From an uncultured Clostridia bacterium (GTDB lineage Bacteria; Bacillota; Clostridia; Oscillospirales; CAG-272): DNA of 9,264 nt. Both the position numbers and the translations under genes were made by a program. The stretch covers positions 1 to 9,264 of the forward strand of contig CAJGCD010000061.1 of the NCBI GenBank assembly GCA_904501715.1, in the 5' to 3' direction. The notes beneath the pieces were generated by a model. It had not been told where the DNA came from. It saw only the letters and a program-made list of their open reading frames with translations, and did not search any database. Positions 1 to 6,304 of the stretch are shown here, piece after piece; positions within the stretch are counted from its first letter, which is position 1; the number at the start of each line of letters is the position of its first letter.

Positions 1-358
1 GCTGATGGGCGCTTCCGCTTCTGCTCTTCTCAACGCTCTCAAAAAGCTTGGGGACATTGACGACGAGTATTTATTACTTCCCGTTTCGGTAATCGAGCCT
101 ATTCAAAAGCTTAAAATCGAAAATCTCGGCAATCACAACCCAAGACTTCACGCGGATGAAATACTCATTGCCCTTGCCATATCGGCTACCACCTGCCCTG
201 TGGCGGCAAAGGCTATGGAGCAATTGCCTAAGCTAAAGGACTGTCAGGCTCATATAAGCGTTATCGTTTCAAGTGTTGACAGCAACGTATATAAAAAGCT
301 GGGTCTCAACGTTACCTTTGAGCCCGTATATGCTACTAAAAAGCTTTATCACAAATAA
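1..358 (+). CDS. DUF1846 (UPF0371) family protein, C-terminal part only
   Basis: This is the 3' end of a gene whose start lies left of the window; the reading frame is open from base 2 and ends at TAA 356-358, giving about 118 codons. The fragment carries a GASASALLNALKKL stretch, then EPIQKLK, then LGNHNPRLHADEILIAL and VAAKAMEQLPKLKDCQAH. I recognise this succession as the C-terminal part of DUF1846/UPF0371 proteins, which are about 500 residues long and conserved in many Firmicutes. The biochemical role of the family is not established to my knowledge, so none is assigned. No signal peptide or membrane segment is visible in the part present. It is the only plus-strand gene here and converges on the uronate operon; the two meet at a shared terminator just after the stop codon. 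Family membership is fairly sure; function is unknown. Confidence 0.85.
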   Translation, partial: LMGASASALLNALKKLGDIDDEYLLLPVSVIEPIQKLKIENLGNHNPRLHADEILIALAISATTCPVAAKAMEQLPKLKDCQAHISVIVSSVDSNVYKKLGLNVTFEPVYATKKLYHK

Positions 359-360
359 AG

Positions 361-390
361 AAAAATCCTATGACCGAGGTCATAGGATTT
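361..390. terminator. Bidirectional intrinsic terminator between DUF1846 gene and kdgK
   Basis: A near-perfect inverted repeat has left arm AAATCCTATGACC (363-375) and right arm GGTCATAGGATTT (378-390), separated by GA, so the practical loop is the tetraloop CGAG. On the plus strand the stem is followed by a T-rich stretch (388-393), and on the minus strand the A-run at 361-365 becomes a T-tract. It therefore fits an intrinsic terminator for both the plus-strand DUF1846 gene (stop at 358) and the minus-strand kdgK (stop at 403). Confidence 0.9.
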
Positions 391-402
391 TTTATTATCT
401 TT

Positions 403-1425
403 TTATCTCTGAACTCTACCCGAGCCGTCGCCGCCCGCCAGCTTCTCGACCTCGGAAACGCTTACTCTGTTATAGTCGCCTTCTACACTGTGCTTGAGTG
501 CCGAAGCGGCTACAGCAAACTCGATTGCCTGCTGTGTATCCTTGCCGCTGAGAAGCGCATAGATAAGTCCGCCGCCAAAGGAGTCACCGCCGCCTACACG
601 GTCAACTATATGCAGATGATATGACTTGGAGAAGCAGTAGTTCTCACCGTCGTAAAGCATACCTGCCCAGTCGTTATCACTTGCGGAGATGGAAGAACGG
701 AGCGTAATCGCTACCTTTTCAAAGCCAAACTTGTCAGCAAGCTGCTTTGCTACCGACTTATAGCCCTCATGGTTGAGCTTACCGCCGTAAATGTCGGTAT
801 TGTCTGCCTCGATACCAAATACGTCCTTCGCGTCCTCCTCGTTAGAGATACATACGTCAACGTACTCGCAAAGCGCGGTCATTGCCTCTCTTGCCTCGGC
901 TCTTGTCCACAGCTTGCCACGGTAATTAAGGTCGCAGGATATCTTAACTCCTTTTGCCTTTGCTGCTTTACAAGCTTCAAGGCAAATTTCCACCATGTTT
1001 CCGCCAAGCGCGGGGGTAATCCCCGTAAAGTGGAACCAATCCGCACCGTCAAAAATGCTGTCCCAGTCAAAATCTTCGGGCTTTGCTTCTGCTATTGCGG
1101 AATGAGCTCGGTCGTATATGCAAACACTACCTCTCTGGGAGGCTCCTTTTTCAAGAAAATAAATACCTACTCTGTCGCCGCCTCTTACTATTTTAGAGGT
1201 ATCAACGCCGAAGTAGCGAAGCGAGTCAATTGCCGCCTGACCGATGGCGTGCTTAGGAAGCTTAGTAACGTATACGCTGTCCATACCGTAGTTAGCAAGA
1301 GATACGGCAACGTTTGCCTCTCCGCCACCGAAGGTAGCCTGCATCTGGTCATTCTGGAAAAAGCGGTAATAACCGTTGGGTGCAAGTCTGAGCATCAGCT
1401 CTCCGAATGTAACTATCTTAGCCAT
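403..1425 (-). CDS. kdgK: 2-dehydro-3-deoxygluconate kinase (KDG kinase), PfkB family
   Basis: A cytoplasmic sugar kinase that phosphorylates 2-keto-3-deoxygluconate with ATP to KDPG, the fourth step of glucuronate breakdown. The 340-residue protein is of normal length for the ribokinase/PfkB family. The N-terminal PfkB signature is seen as GGGEANVA (residues 33-40). The C-terminal signature is DRVGGGDSFGGG (275-286), with the expected catalytic aspartate D281 and the anion-hole glycines. CDLNYR (164-169) matches the conserved DxNxR element of KDG kinases. The frame is open upstream to an ATG at 1464, but the start at 1425 is preferred: homologues begin MxKIVTFGE, and a strong TGGAGGG lies 8 bases before it. 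It is the last gene of the operon, one base after the eda stop codon, so translational coupling is likely. The exact sugar-acid preference is inferred from the neighbours. Confidence 0.93.
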   Translation of the reverse strand: MAKIVTFGELMLRLAPNGYYRFFQNDQMQATFGGGEANVAVSLANYGMDSVYVTKLPKHAIGQAAIDSLRYFGVDTSKIVRGGDRVGIYFLEKGASQRGSVCIYDRAHSAIAEAKPEDFDWDSIFDGADWFHFTGITPALGGNMVEICLEACKAAKAKGVKISCDLNYRGKLWTRAEAREAMTALCEYVDVCISNEEDAKDVFGIEADNTDIYGGKLNHEGYKSVAKQLADKFGFEKVAITLRSSISASDNDWAGMLYDGENYCFSKSYHLHIVDRVGGGDSFGGGLIYALLSGKDTQQAIEFAVAASALKHSVEGDYNRVSVSEVEKLAGGDGSGRVQR

Positions 1426-1426
1426 A

Positions 1427-1981
1427 TTATTTTCCCTCCATCTTATCCAAGGATTCCTTGACAAAGAAGCTTCCGCCGATAGCGGCTATCTTGTCAAATG
1501 CCAAAAATTCGTCTATATTGCTTCTGTCAACTCCACCAGTAGGAATGAACTTGACCTGCGGGAAAGGAGCGGAAAGTGCCTTGAGTGCCTTAAGTCCGCC
1601 GTAAACGTTAGCGGGAAAGAACTTAACGGTAGTAATACCCAGCTCAAGAGCCGCCATTATCTCGGTAGGAGTTACGCAACCGGGATAATAAGGAATACCT
1701 CTCTCGTTGCATATTTTTGCAACAGCGGGAGAAAGTCCCGGTGAAACGATAAAGGTCGCGCCTGCCTTGAGAGCAGCCTCGCACTGCTCAGCATTAATGA
1801 CAGTGCCTGCGCCTATCTCCATATCGGGATAGTTTTTAGCGGCGTACTCGATAGCCTCAGCGGCGCAAGCGGTACGGAAGGTTATTTCGGCACAGTTTAT
1901 GCCGTTATTTTTAAGAGCGGTGAGTATCTTATCTGTCTCGCCAAGCTCCTTTATTACAACTACGGGAATAAATTTTTCCAT
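1427..1981 (-). CDS. eda: KDPG aldolase (2-dehydro-3-deoxy-phosphogluconate / 4-hydroxy-2-oxoglutarate aldolase), short form
   Basis: A class I aldolase that cleaves KDPG to pyruvate and glyceraldehyde 3-phosphate, the final step of the operon's pathway. All active-site landmarks are visible: E32 and R36 in AEITFRT, GAGT (57-60), IVSPGLSP (78-85), the Schiff-base lysine K120 in TVKFFPA, TGG (148-150) and the phosphate-binding GGS (169-171). At 184 residues it is shorter than the roughly 205-215 usual for the family. Relative to the E. coli enzyme as I recall it, the catalytic Glu sits about 13 residues nearer the N terminus, and only 13 residues follow GGS, where about 35 are usual. The start is supported by AGGAGG 8 bases upstream (1990-1995). 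The stop leaves no lost coding tail, because kdgK begins one base later. The family call is firm; whether the short form is fully active is not shown. Confidence 0.92.
   Translation of the reverse strand: MEKFIPVVVIKELGETDKILTALKNNGINCAEITFRTACAAEAIEYAAKNYPDMEIGAGTVINAEQCEAALKAGATFIVSPGLSPAVAKICNERGIPYYPGCVTPTEIMAALELGITTVKFFPANVYGGLKALKALSAPFPQVKFIPTGGVDRSNIDEFLAFDKIAAIGGSFFVKESLDKMEGK
1434..1440 (-). promoter_or_regulatory. kdgK ribosome binding site inside the end of eda
   Basis: TGGAGGG on the minus strand, 8 bases ahead of ATG 1425-1423. It lies within the last codons of eda and decides the kdgK start against the upstream in-frame ATG at 1464. It implies that ribosomes finishing eda reach the kdgK start directly. 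Confidence 0.8.
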
Positions 1982-1999
1982 TTTTCTTTCCTCCTAAAT

Positions 2000-2845
2000 T
2001 TATACACCTGAATATGCGGCAAATCCACAGTCTATGGGCAGCACCACGCCCGTGATAGCCGACGCGGAACGGTCATCGCACAGGAAGAGCGTTGCTCCGA
2101 GAAGCTCGGAGGCGTCAACGAATCTATCCATAGGCGTTCCCTTGAGTATCTTAGCGCTTCTTGCGGTAGGCGTTCCGTCATCGTTAAACAGAAGCTTATA
2201 GTTCTGTGCCGAAACCAAAAATCCGGGAGCTATTGCGTTGCATCTGATGCCCGTTCCCGCAAAGTGCGTAGCCAACCACTGAGTAAAGTTGGATATTCCC
2301 GCCTTTGCCGCCGAATACGCGGGTATCTTGGTCAAGGGAGTGTAAGCATTCATGGAAGAAATATTGAGTATATTTCCCGCCTTCTTAGCTACCATATCCT
2401 TTGCGAAGACCTGTGTGGGAATGAGAGTTCCCTGAAAATTCAGTTTAAATACGAAGTCTACACCCGATGCATCAAGGTCGAAGAAGGACTTTCCTCCCTC
2501 CTTTGCCTCGTGCTGATATTCGTTATCGGTAGTTGCTCTGGGGTTATTACCGCCCGCTCCGTTTACAAGTATATCACATTCGCCGAGGTCCTTGACCACT
2601 GCCTTGTGTACCTCTTCAAGCGCCTGTGCGTCAAGCACGTTTGCTTTATAGCCCTCGCATACAAATCCTTCCGCGCGAAGCTCCTCGGCAAGCTTTTTGA
2701 CCGCTTCTTCGTTGAGGTCAAGTGCCGCTACCTTAGCGCCCGACTGAGCAAACGCGCGTGCCATAGCACCGCAGATAAGTCCGCCCGCTCCCGTAACGAC
2801 TACTACCTTTCCTTTATAATCCACATTTAAGGGAAGCTGTATCAT
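2000..2845 (-). CDS. uxuB: SDR-family D-mannonate oxidoreductase (fructuronate reductase)
   Basis: A short-chain dehydrogenase/reductase of 281 residues, inferred to reduce D-fructuronate to D-mannonate with NAD(P)H. The Rossmann glycine motif is TGAGGLIC (18-25), followed by the acidic cofactor region ALDLN (41-45). The NAG-type motif is NGAG (95-98), catalytic serines lie in ISSM (162-165), and the YxxxK pair is Y177/K181 in YSAAK. It resembles the SDR-type UxuB known from Bacillus, unrelated to the long-chain-type UxuB of E. coli. A 30-residue insert (about 101-130, EYQHEAKEGGKSFFDLD) between NGAG and the catalytic Ser is typical of this subfamily. The assignment to fructuronate rests on that resemblance and on lying between uxuA and eda; sequence alone would also allow gluconate 5-dehydrogenase-like activity. 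Its start follows GGAGGT (2851-2856) by 5 bases, and it lies 15 bases after uxuA. Confidence 0.87.
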   Translation of the reverse strand: MIQLPLNVDYKGKVVVVTGAGGLICGAMARAFAQSGAKVAALDLNEEAVKKLAEELRAEGFVCEGYKANVLDAQALEEVHKAVVKDLGECDILVNGAGGNNPRATTDNEYQHEAKEGGKSFFDLDASGVDFVFKLNFQGTLIPTQVFAKDMVAKKAGNILNISSMNAYTPLTKIPAYSAAKAGISNFTQWLATHFAGTGIRCNAIAPGFLVSAQNYKLLFNDDGTPTARSAKILKGTPMDRFVDASELLGATLFLCDDRSASAITGVVLPIDCGFAAYSGV

Positions 2846-2860
2846 AGCATACCTCCAAAA

Positions 2861-3943
2861 TTATTTATTTTCAAGCTTTTCAAGCATATCCCAAACACCC
2901 AGCATATACATAATGCCAAGGGCTCTGTCGTAAAGACCGTATCCGGGACGTACGTTACCGGGTCCCTCACTCCAGAGATGTCTGCCGTGGTCGGGGCGTA
3001 TATATCCCTTATATCCGCAGTCATGATATGCCTTGAGTATATCAAGTATACCCGTATCTCCGTCGCAGTCGCGGTGGCTCGCCTCCGAGAAATCTCCGTT
3101 CTCAAAGTGCTTTACGTTTCTTATATGCGCAAAGGCTATCCTGTCGCAGTGCTTACGCACTATATCCGCGACGTTGTTGTTGGGATCCGCATTAAGGCTG
3201 CCCGAGCAAAGAGTCAGACAGTTATACTCGTCGTCCACCATCTTAAGGAAGCGGTCTATATTCTCCTCGTTTATAAGCAATCTGGGCAGACCGAAAATAT
3301 CCCAAGGCGGATCGTCCATGTGTATAGCCATTTTGATATCGCACTCGCGGCAGGTAGGCATGATTGCCTCAAGGAAATACTTGAGATTTTCCCAAAGCTT
3401 TTCGTGGTCTACACCCTCATACGCCTTGAAGAGCTCGTCAAGCTTCGCCATGCGCTCGGGCTCCCAGCCCGGGAAGGACATATTGTACTTCTCGGTGAAG
3501 TCCAGAATATACTTCGCCATAGCGTTGTAGTCATCCTGTATCATATTCTTCTCATAGAAGAGTGCCGTAGAGCCGTCTCCTACGGGATGGAACAGATTAC
3601 TGCGAGTCCAGTCAAATATTGGCATAAAGTTGTAGCATATTACCTTTACGCCAAATTTAGAAAGGTTACGTATGCACTGCTTATAGTTCTCAATATATTT
3701 GTCTCTGGTGGGCAAGCCTATCTTGATATCGTCGTGAACGTTTACCGATTCCACAACGTCCATATTGAAGCCGTATTCGTCAAGCTGACGCTTGACCTCG
3801 GCTATCTCGTCAATCTCCCATATCTCTCCCGGCATTTTGTGATGCAATGCCCATACGATACCGTCAACGCCCGGTATCTGCTTGATGTCGGAAAGCTTTA
3901 TTTTATCATTCCCCTCTCCGTACCATCTAAAGCACATTTTCAT
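2861..3943 (-). CDS. uxuA: Mannonate dehydratase
   Basis: Converts D-mannonate to 2-keto-3-deoxygluconate by removing water, with a divalent metal (Mn2+ or Fe2+ in the family), in the cytoplasm. The 360-residue length is normal. Family hallmarks include MKMCFRWYG at the N terminus, VWALHH (30-35), and YNFMPIFDWTR (104-114). The expected metal ligands are H208 in IHMDDPPW, C246 in TLCSGSL, H273 in FAHIRNVK and D318 in RPDHGR. The ATG follows AGGAGG (3951-3956) by 7 bases; a second in-frame ATG at the third codon is possible but less well spaced. It is the second gene of the operon, 18 bases after uxaC and 15 before the SDR reductase, which makes its substrate. This is one of the surest calls in the window. 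Confidence 0.97.
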   Translation of the reverse strand: MKMCFRWYGEGNDKIKLSDIKQIPGVDGIVWALHHKMPGEIWEIDEIAEVKRQLDEYGFNMDVVESVNVHDDIKIGLPTRDKYIENYKQCIRNLSKFGVKVICYNFMPIFDWTRSNLFHPVGDGSTALFYEKNMIQDDYNAMAKYILDFTEKYNMSFPGWEPERMAKLDELFKAYEGVDHEKLWENLKYFLEAIMPTCRECDIKMAIHMDDPPWDIFGLPRLLINEENIDRFLKMVDDEYNCLTLCSGSLNADPNNNVADIVRKHCDRIAFAHIRNVKHFENGDFSEASHRDCDGDTGILDILKAYHDCGYKGYIRPDHGRHLWSEGPGNVRPGYGLYDRALGIMYMLGVWDMLEKLENK

Positions 3944-3961
3944 GGTTTTTCCTCCTGATTT

Positions 3962-5362
3962 TTAAATGTTAAAATATCTCTCTGCGTTATTGAAGCAAAT
4001 GTCCTTAACTATCTGACCGAGAGTTTCCTCGTCGTCGGGATATTCTCCGTTATCAACCCACTCGCCTATAAGCTGGCAGAGTATCCTACGGAAATATTCG
4101 TGTCTGGTGTAGCTCAGGAAGCTACGGGAATCGGTAAGCATTCCAACGAAGTTTCCAAGCAAGGAAAGATTTGCAAGACTTATAAGCTGGTCTCTCATTC
4201 CCTGCTTATTATCGTTGAACCACCAAGCGCTTCCGTGCTGTATCTTACCGGGAACCTCTGTTCCTTGGAACGCACCGAGAAGTGTATCTATAAACTGATT
4301 ATCGGTGGGGTCAAGGCTATATATTATAGTCTTGGGAAGCACGCCGTCTCTGTTGAGCCTGTCCATAAGAAGCGTAAACTTGAGGCAGTCGTTGCTGGGT
4401 CCTATGACATCATATCCCGTGTCGGGTCCAAGCTCCCGGAACATTACCGAGTTGGGGTTTCTTATGCAGTTATAGTGCAGCTGCATTACCCAGCCGTGAT
4501 TTTTGTACTCGGTAGCGCAGAAGATAAGAAGCTCGGTCTTGAAAGCCTCTGTCTCTTCATCGTTTGCCACACCGCCGTCAAGCACCTTACGCATTACCGC
4601 GTCAAGGTCTATATCCTCAGCTGTCTTATAGACTATCTTATCAAGTCCGTGGTCGCTTGCCTTGCATCCGTGAGCATCAAAGTGATCCACTCTCTTTGCC
4701 AGCGCCTCCTTAAGAGCTTCTACGCTATTGATATCTACATGGGCTACCTCAGAAAGGGTCTTGATATATTCCTTCCAGCCCTTCTTGTCGATATTTATAG
4801 CCTTATCGGGGCGGAATGAGGGCGCTACTATTGTATCTATACTGTTATCCTCGGCAATAAGCTTATGATATTCAAGCGTATCTACGGGGTCGTCGGTAGT
4901 ACCGATAAACTTAACGTTGCTCTGCTTGATTATATCTCTTACCCCAAGGTCGCCCTTCTTAAGTCTTTCCTCGCAAAGCTTCCACACCTCATCGGCTGTC
5001 TTTTCGTTAAGAACTCCCTCGTATCCAAAGTAATTCTTAAGCTCAAGGTGACACCAATGGTACATAGGATTTCCTATTGCCTTGGGCAGGGTTTGCGCGA
5101 ACTTCAAAAACTTTTCATAATCAGACGCGCCACCTGTTATATAGTACTCGTCCACTCCGTTGGAACGCATAAGTCTCCACTTATAATGGTCGCCCGCAAG
5201 CCACACCTCGGTTATATTTGAAAAGTGTGTATTTTCATATATCTGCTTGGGAGGTACGTGGCAATGATAGTCTATTATAGGCATATCCTTTGCGTGGTCA
5301 AAATAAAGCTTCCTTGCAATTTCTGTACTTAAAAGAAAATTATCGTTTAAAAATCCTGGCAT
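3962..5362 (-). CDS. uxaC: Glucuronate isomerase (uronate isomerase)
   Basis: Isomerises D-glucuronate to D-fructuronate (and, in the family, D-galacturonate to D-tagaturonate), the entry step of hexuronate breakdown. The 466-residue length is standard. It belongs to the amidohydrolase superfamily: the HxH metal motif is H33/H35 in DYHCHVPP, a second conserved histidine is H296 in MQLHYN, and the C-terminal signature GMLTDSRSFLSYTRHEYFRR (407-426) holds D411 and the conserved SR pair. NPMYHWCHLELKNYF (98-112) is also typical. The start is supported by AAGGGGG 9 bases upstream (5372-5378). It is the first gene of the operon and has a strong promoter just upstream. With only the mannonate-branch genes downstream, glucuronate is the likely main substrate; galacturonate use would need UxaA and UxaB from elsewhere. 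Confidence 0.97.
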   Translation of the reverse strand: MPGFLNDNFLLSTEIARKLYFDHAKDMPIIDYHCHVPPKQIYENTHFSNITEVWLAGDHYKWRLMRSNGVDEYYITGGASDYEKFLKFAQTLPKAIGNPMYHWCHLELKNYFGYEGVLNEKTADEVWKLCEERLKKGDLGVRDIIKQSNVKFIGTTDDPVDTLEYHKLIAEDNSIDTIVAPSFRPDKAINIDKKGWKEYIKTLSEVAHVDINSVEALKEALAKRVDHFDAHGCKASDHGLDKIVYKTAEDIDLDAVMRKVLDGGVANDEETEAFKTELLIFCATEYKNHGWVMQLHYNCIRNPNSVMFRELGPDTGYDVIGPSNDCLKFTLLMDRLNRDGVLPKTIIYSLDPTDNQFIDTLLGAFQGTEVPGKIQHGSAWWFNDNKQGMRDQLISLANLSLLGNFVGMLTDSRSFLSYTRHEYFRRILCQLIGEWVDNGEYPDDEETLGQIVKDICFNNAERYFNI

Positions 5363-5394
5363 TATTCTTGTCCCCCTTCAATATTATACAATAT

Positions 5395-5423
5395 ATTATA
5401 TCATACATCACAAAGCTTTTCAA
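5395..5423 (-). promoter_or_regulatory. Sigma-A promoter of the uxaC operon (extended -10)
   Basis: On the minus strand the -35 box TTGAAA (5418-5423) is followed, after exactly 17 bases, by a perfect -10 box TATAAT (5395-5400) preceded by TGA, an extended -10 element. Transcription would start near 5388, giving a leader of only about 25 bases before the uxaC ATG at 5362. That leaves no room for a riboswitch or attenuator. A second TATAAT at 5383-5388 has no good -35 partner. Confidence 0.85.
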
Positions 5424-5443
5424 GTATTTACTTAATAATTGAA
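5419..5443. promoter_or_regulatory. Candidate operator palindrome overlapping the uxaC -35 box
   Basis: A 25-base imperfect palindrome centred on base 5431 has outer arms TTCAA (5419-5423) and TTGAA (5439-5443), with 10 of 12 positions symmetric. It contains a perfect inner repeat AAGTA-TT-TACTT (5422-5433). It covers part of the -35 box and the region just upstream, a usual place for a repressor or activator. No regulator gene is in the window, and AT-rich sequence yields palindromes by chance, so this is a candidate only. Confidence 0.35.
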
Positions 5444-5456
5444 CAAATTAACAAAA

Positions 5457-5486
5457 GTCCGACAGAATTGCAAAGTTCTGTCGGAC
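5457..5486 (-). terminator. Intrinsic terminator of the lyxose isomerase gene
   Basis: A perfect 11-base stem, GTCCGACAGAA (5457-5467) and TTCTGTCGGAC (5476-5486), encloses an 8-base loop. On the minus strand it starts 14 bases after the stop codon at 5501 and runs into TTTTGTTAATTTG. It ends just 33 bases before the uxaC -35 box, separating the two transcription units. Confidence 0.92.
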
Positions 5487-5500
5487 CTTTCTCTTATCGC

Positions 5501-6184
5501 CTAAGCCTTGGGATACTCGTTACAAAGCAAACGGTAAGGAGCCTCGTCCTCCTCGATGATAGGAAATCTTCCTACGGGAGGATTGAAGCGGTTATCGGTA
5601 TTATCGTCATTGCACTGGCTGACCTCGCCAAGCAGTACGGGACCGGAGCCCTCCTCAACAGCAAAATCGTGATACATAAACTGCTGGATATGTATGCTCT
5701 CGCCGGGGGTGAGGCGTATCTGTGTGCCTGCGGGAACGATATACGTGCGTCCGTCGGTATGTACGGTAACGTCGCTCTCGTAGTCTATCTCCTCATTAGG
5801 AAGACTATTATAAACACGAATAAGAACATTTCCGCCGCCGCGATTGATAATATCCTCGGTCTTATACCAGTGGAAATGGTTAGCGGCACACTGACCCTCC
5901 TTAAGGTAGAGCAGCTTTTCGGCATATACCTTGGGGTACTTATCTGACATAGCGCGGTTTCCGTTTCTTATGGTAATGAGCGAAAATCCAATTTTATCAA
6001 AATCTCCCATACCAAAGTCGGTAATATCCCAACCCAGCATACAATCTCTCACCTCATCGTATTCATGACCGATATTCTTCCACTCCTCAGGGGTAAAGTG
6101 GCAAAAAGGAGGAAGAGCAAAACGATATTTGACGCACATATCCTCAAGCTCGTGCAAAGCCTTATTTATTTCAGAACGTTTCAT
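5501..6184 (-). CDS. D-lyxose ketol-isomerase (cupin family, EC 5.3.1.15 type)
   Basis: A cupin-fold, metal-dependent aldose-ketose isomerase of 227 residues, the usual length. Family members interconvert D-lyxose and D-xylulose and commonly also D-mannose and D-fructose. The N terminus MKRSEINKAL, LGWDITDFGMGDF (50-62) and TIRNGN (71-76) are typical. The cupin metal ligands are visible as H103, H105 and E110 in HFHWYKTEDIINRGGG and H172 in MYHDF. The closing NDDNTDNRF (192-200), PVGRFP and LLCNEYP also match the family. The ATG follows AGAGGT (6193-6198) by 8 bases. It has its own promoter and terminator, so it is probably a single-gene unit between the chaperone operon and the uronate operon. 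The family call is strong; the true substrate is open, and a sugar acid such as mannuronate is conceivable given the neighbours. Confidence 0.9.
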   Translation of the reverse strand: MKRSEINKALHELEDMCVKYRFALPPFCHFTPEEWKNIGHEYDEVRDCMLGWDITDFGMGDFDKIGFSLITIRNGNRAMSDKYPKVYAEKLLYLKEGQCAANHFHWYKTEDIINRGGGNVLIRVYNSLPNEEIDYESDVTVHTDGRTYIVPAGTQIRLTPGESIHIQQFMYHDFAVEEGSGPVLLGEVSQCNDDNTDNRFNPPVGRFPIIEEDEAPYRLLCNEYPKA

Positions 6185-6226
6185 GATTTTTTACCTCTTT
6201 TTATTTATTTAGCTCACGCTGAAATC

Positions 6227-6255
6227 ATTATACTATTTTTTTAATTAAAAAGCAA
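6227..6255 (-). promoter_or_regulatory. Sigma-A promoter of the lyxose isomerase gene
   Basis: On the minus strand, -35 box TTGCTT (6250-6255), a 17-base A/T-rich spacer, and a perfect -10 box TATAAT (6227-6232). The start site would be near 6220, with a leader of about 36 bases before the ATG at 6184. I see no convincing operator or hairpin in that leader. Confidence 0.8.
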
Positions 6256-6271
6256 GATTTTTATATAAAAA

Positions 6272-6299
6272 AAACGGAGAATATCTCTACCCTCCGTTT
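6272..6299 (-). terminator. Intrinsic terminator ending the dnaK-dnaJ-prmA unit
   Basis: Arms AAACGGAG (6272-6279) and CTCCGTTT (6292-6299) form an 8-base stem around a 12-base loop. On the minus strand it begins 5 bases after the prmA stop codon and is followed by an uninterrupted T-tract (6267-6274). It sits about 12 bases ahead of the next unit's -35 box. Confidence 0.9.
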
Positions 6300-6304
6300 A
6301 CTTT

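Noticed and set aside
769..1461. 230-codon open frame on the plus strand opposite kdgK
   Set aside because: Shadow of kdgK with Cys/Val-rich, unrecognisable translation; kdgK has both PfkB signatures in the opposite frame.
1426..1464. Longer kdgK starting at ATG 1464 (13 extra residues)
   Set aside because: The extra residues MSRNPWIRWRENN overlap the end of eda and do not resemble KDG kinase N termini. The ATG at 1425 has a strong ribosome binding site and the family-typical MAKIVTFGE.
2978..3958. 326-codon open frame on the plus strand opposite uxuA
   Set aside because: It lies entirely antisense to a clear mannonate dehydratase, has no recognisable domain and reads as a low-complexity Val/Ile/Tyr-rich shadow. 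It arises from the codon choice of the real gene.
4100..4819. 239-codon open frame on the plus strand opposite uxaC
   Set aside because: Shadow of uxaC; no ribosome binding site or family motif was found.
5409..5422. Possible catabolite-control (cre) site overlapping the uxaC -35 region, TGAAAAGCTTTGTG on the minus strand
   Set aside because: The central CG expected of a cre site is GC here, and the right half departs from the consensus, so the match is too weak to claim.
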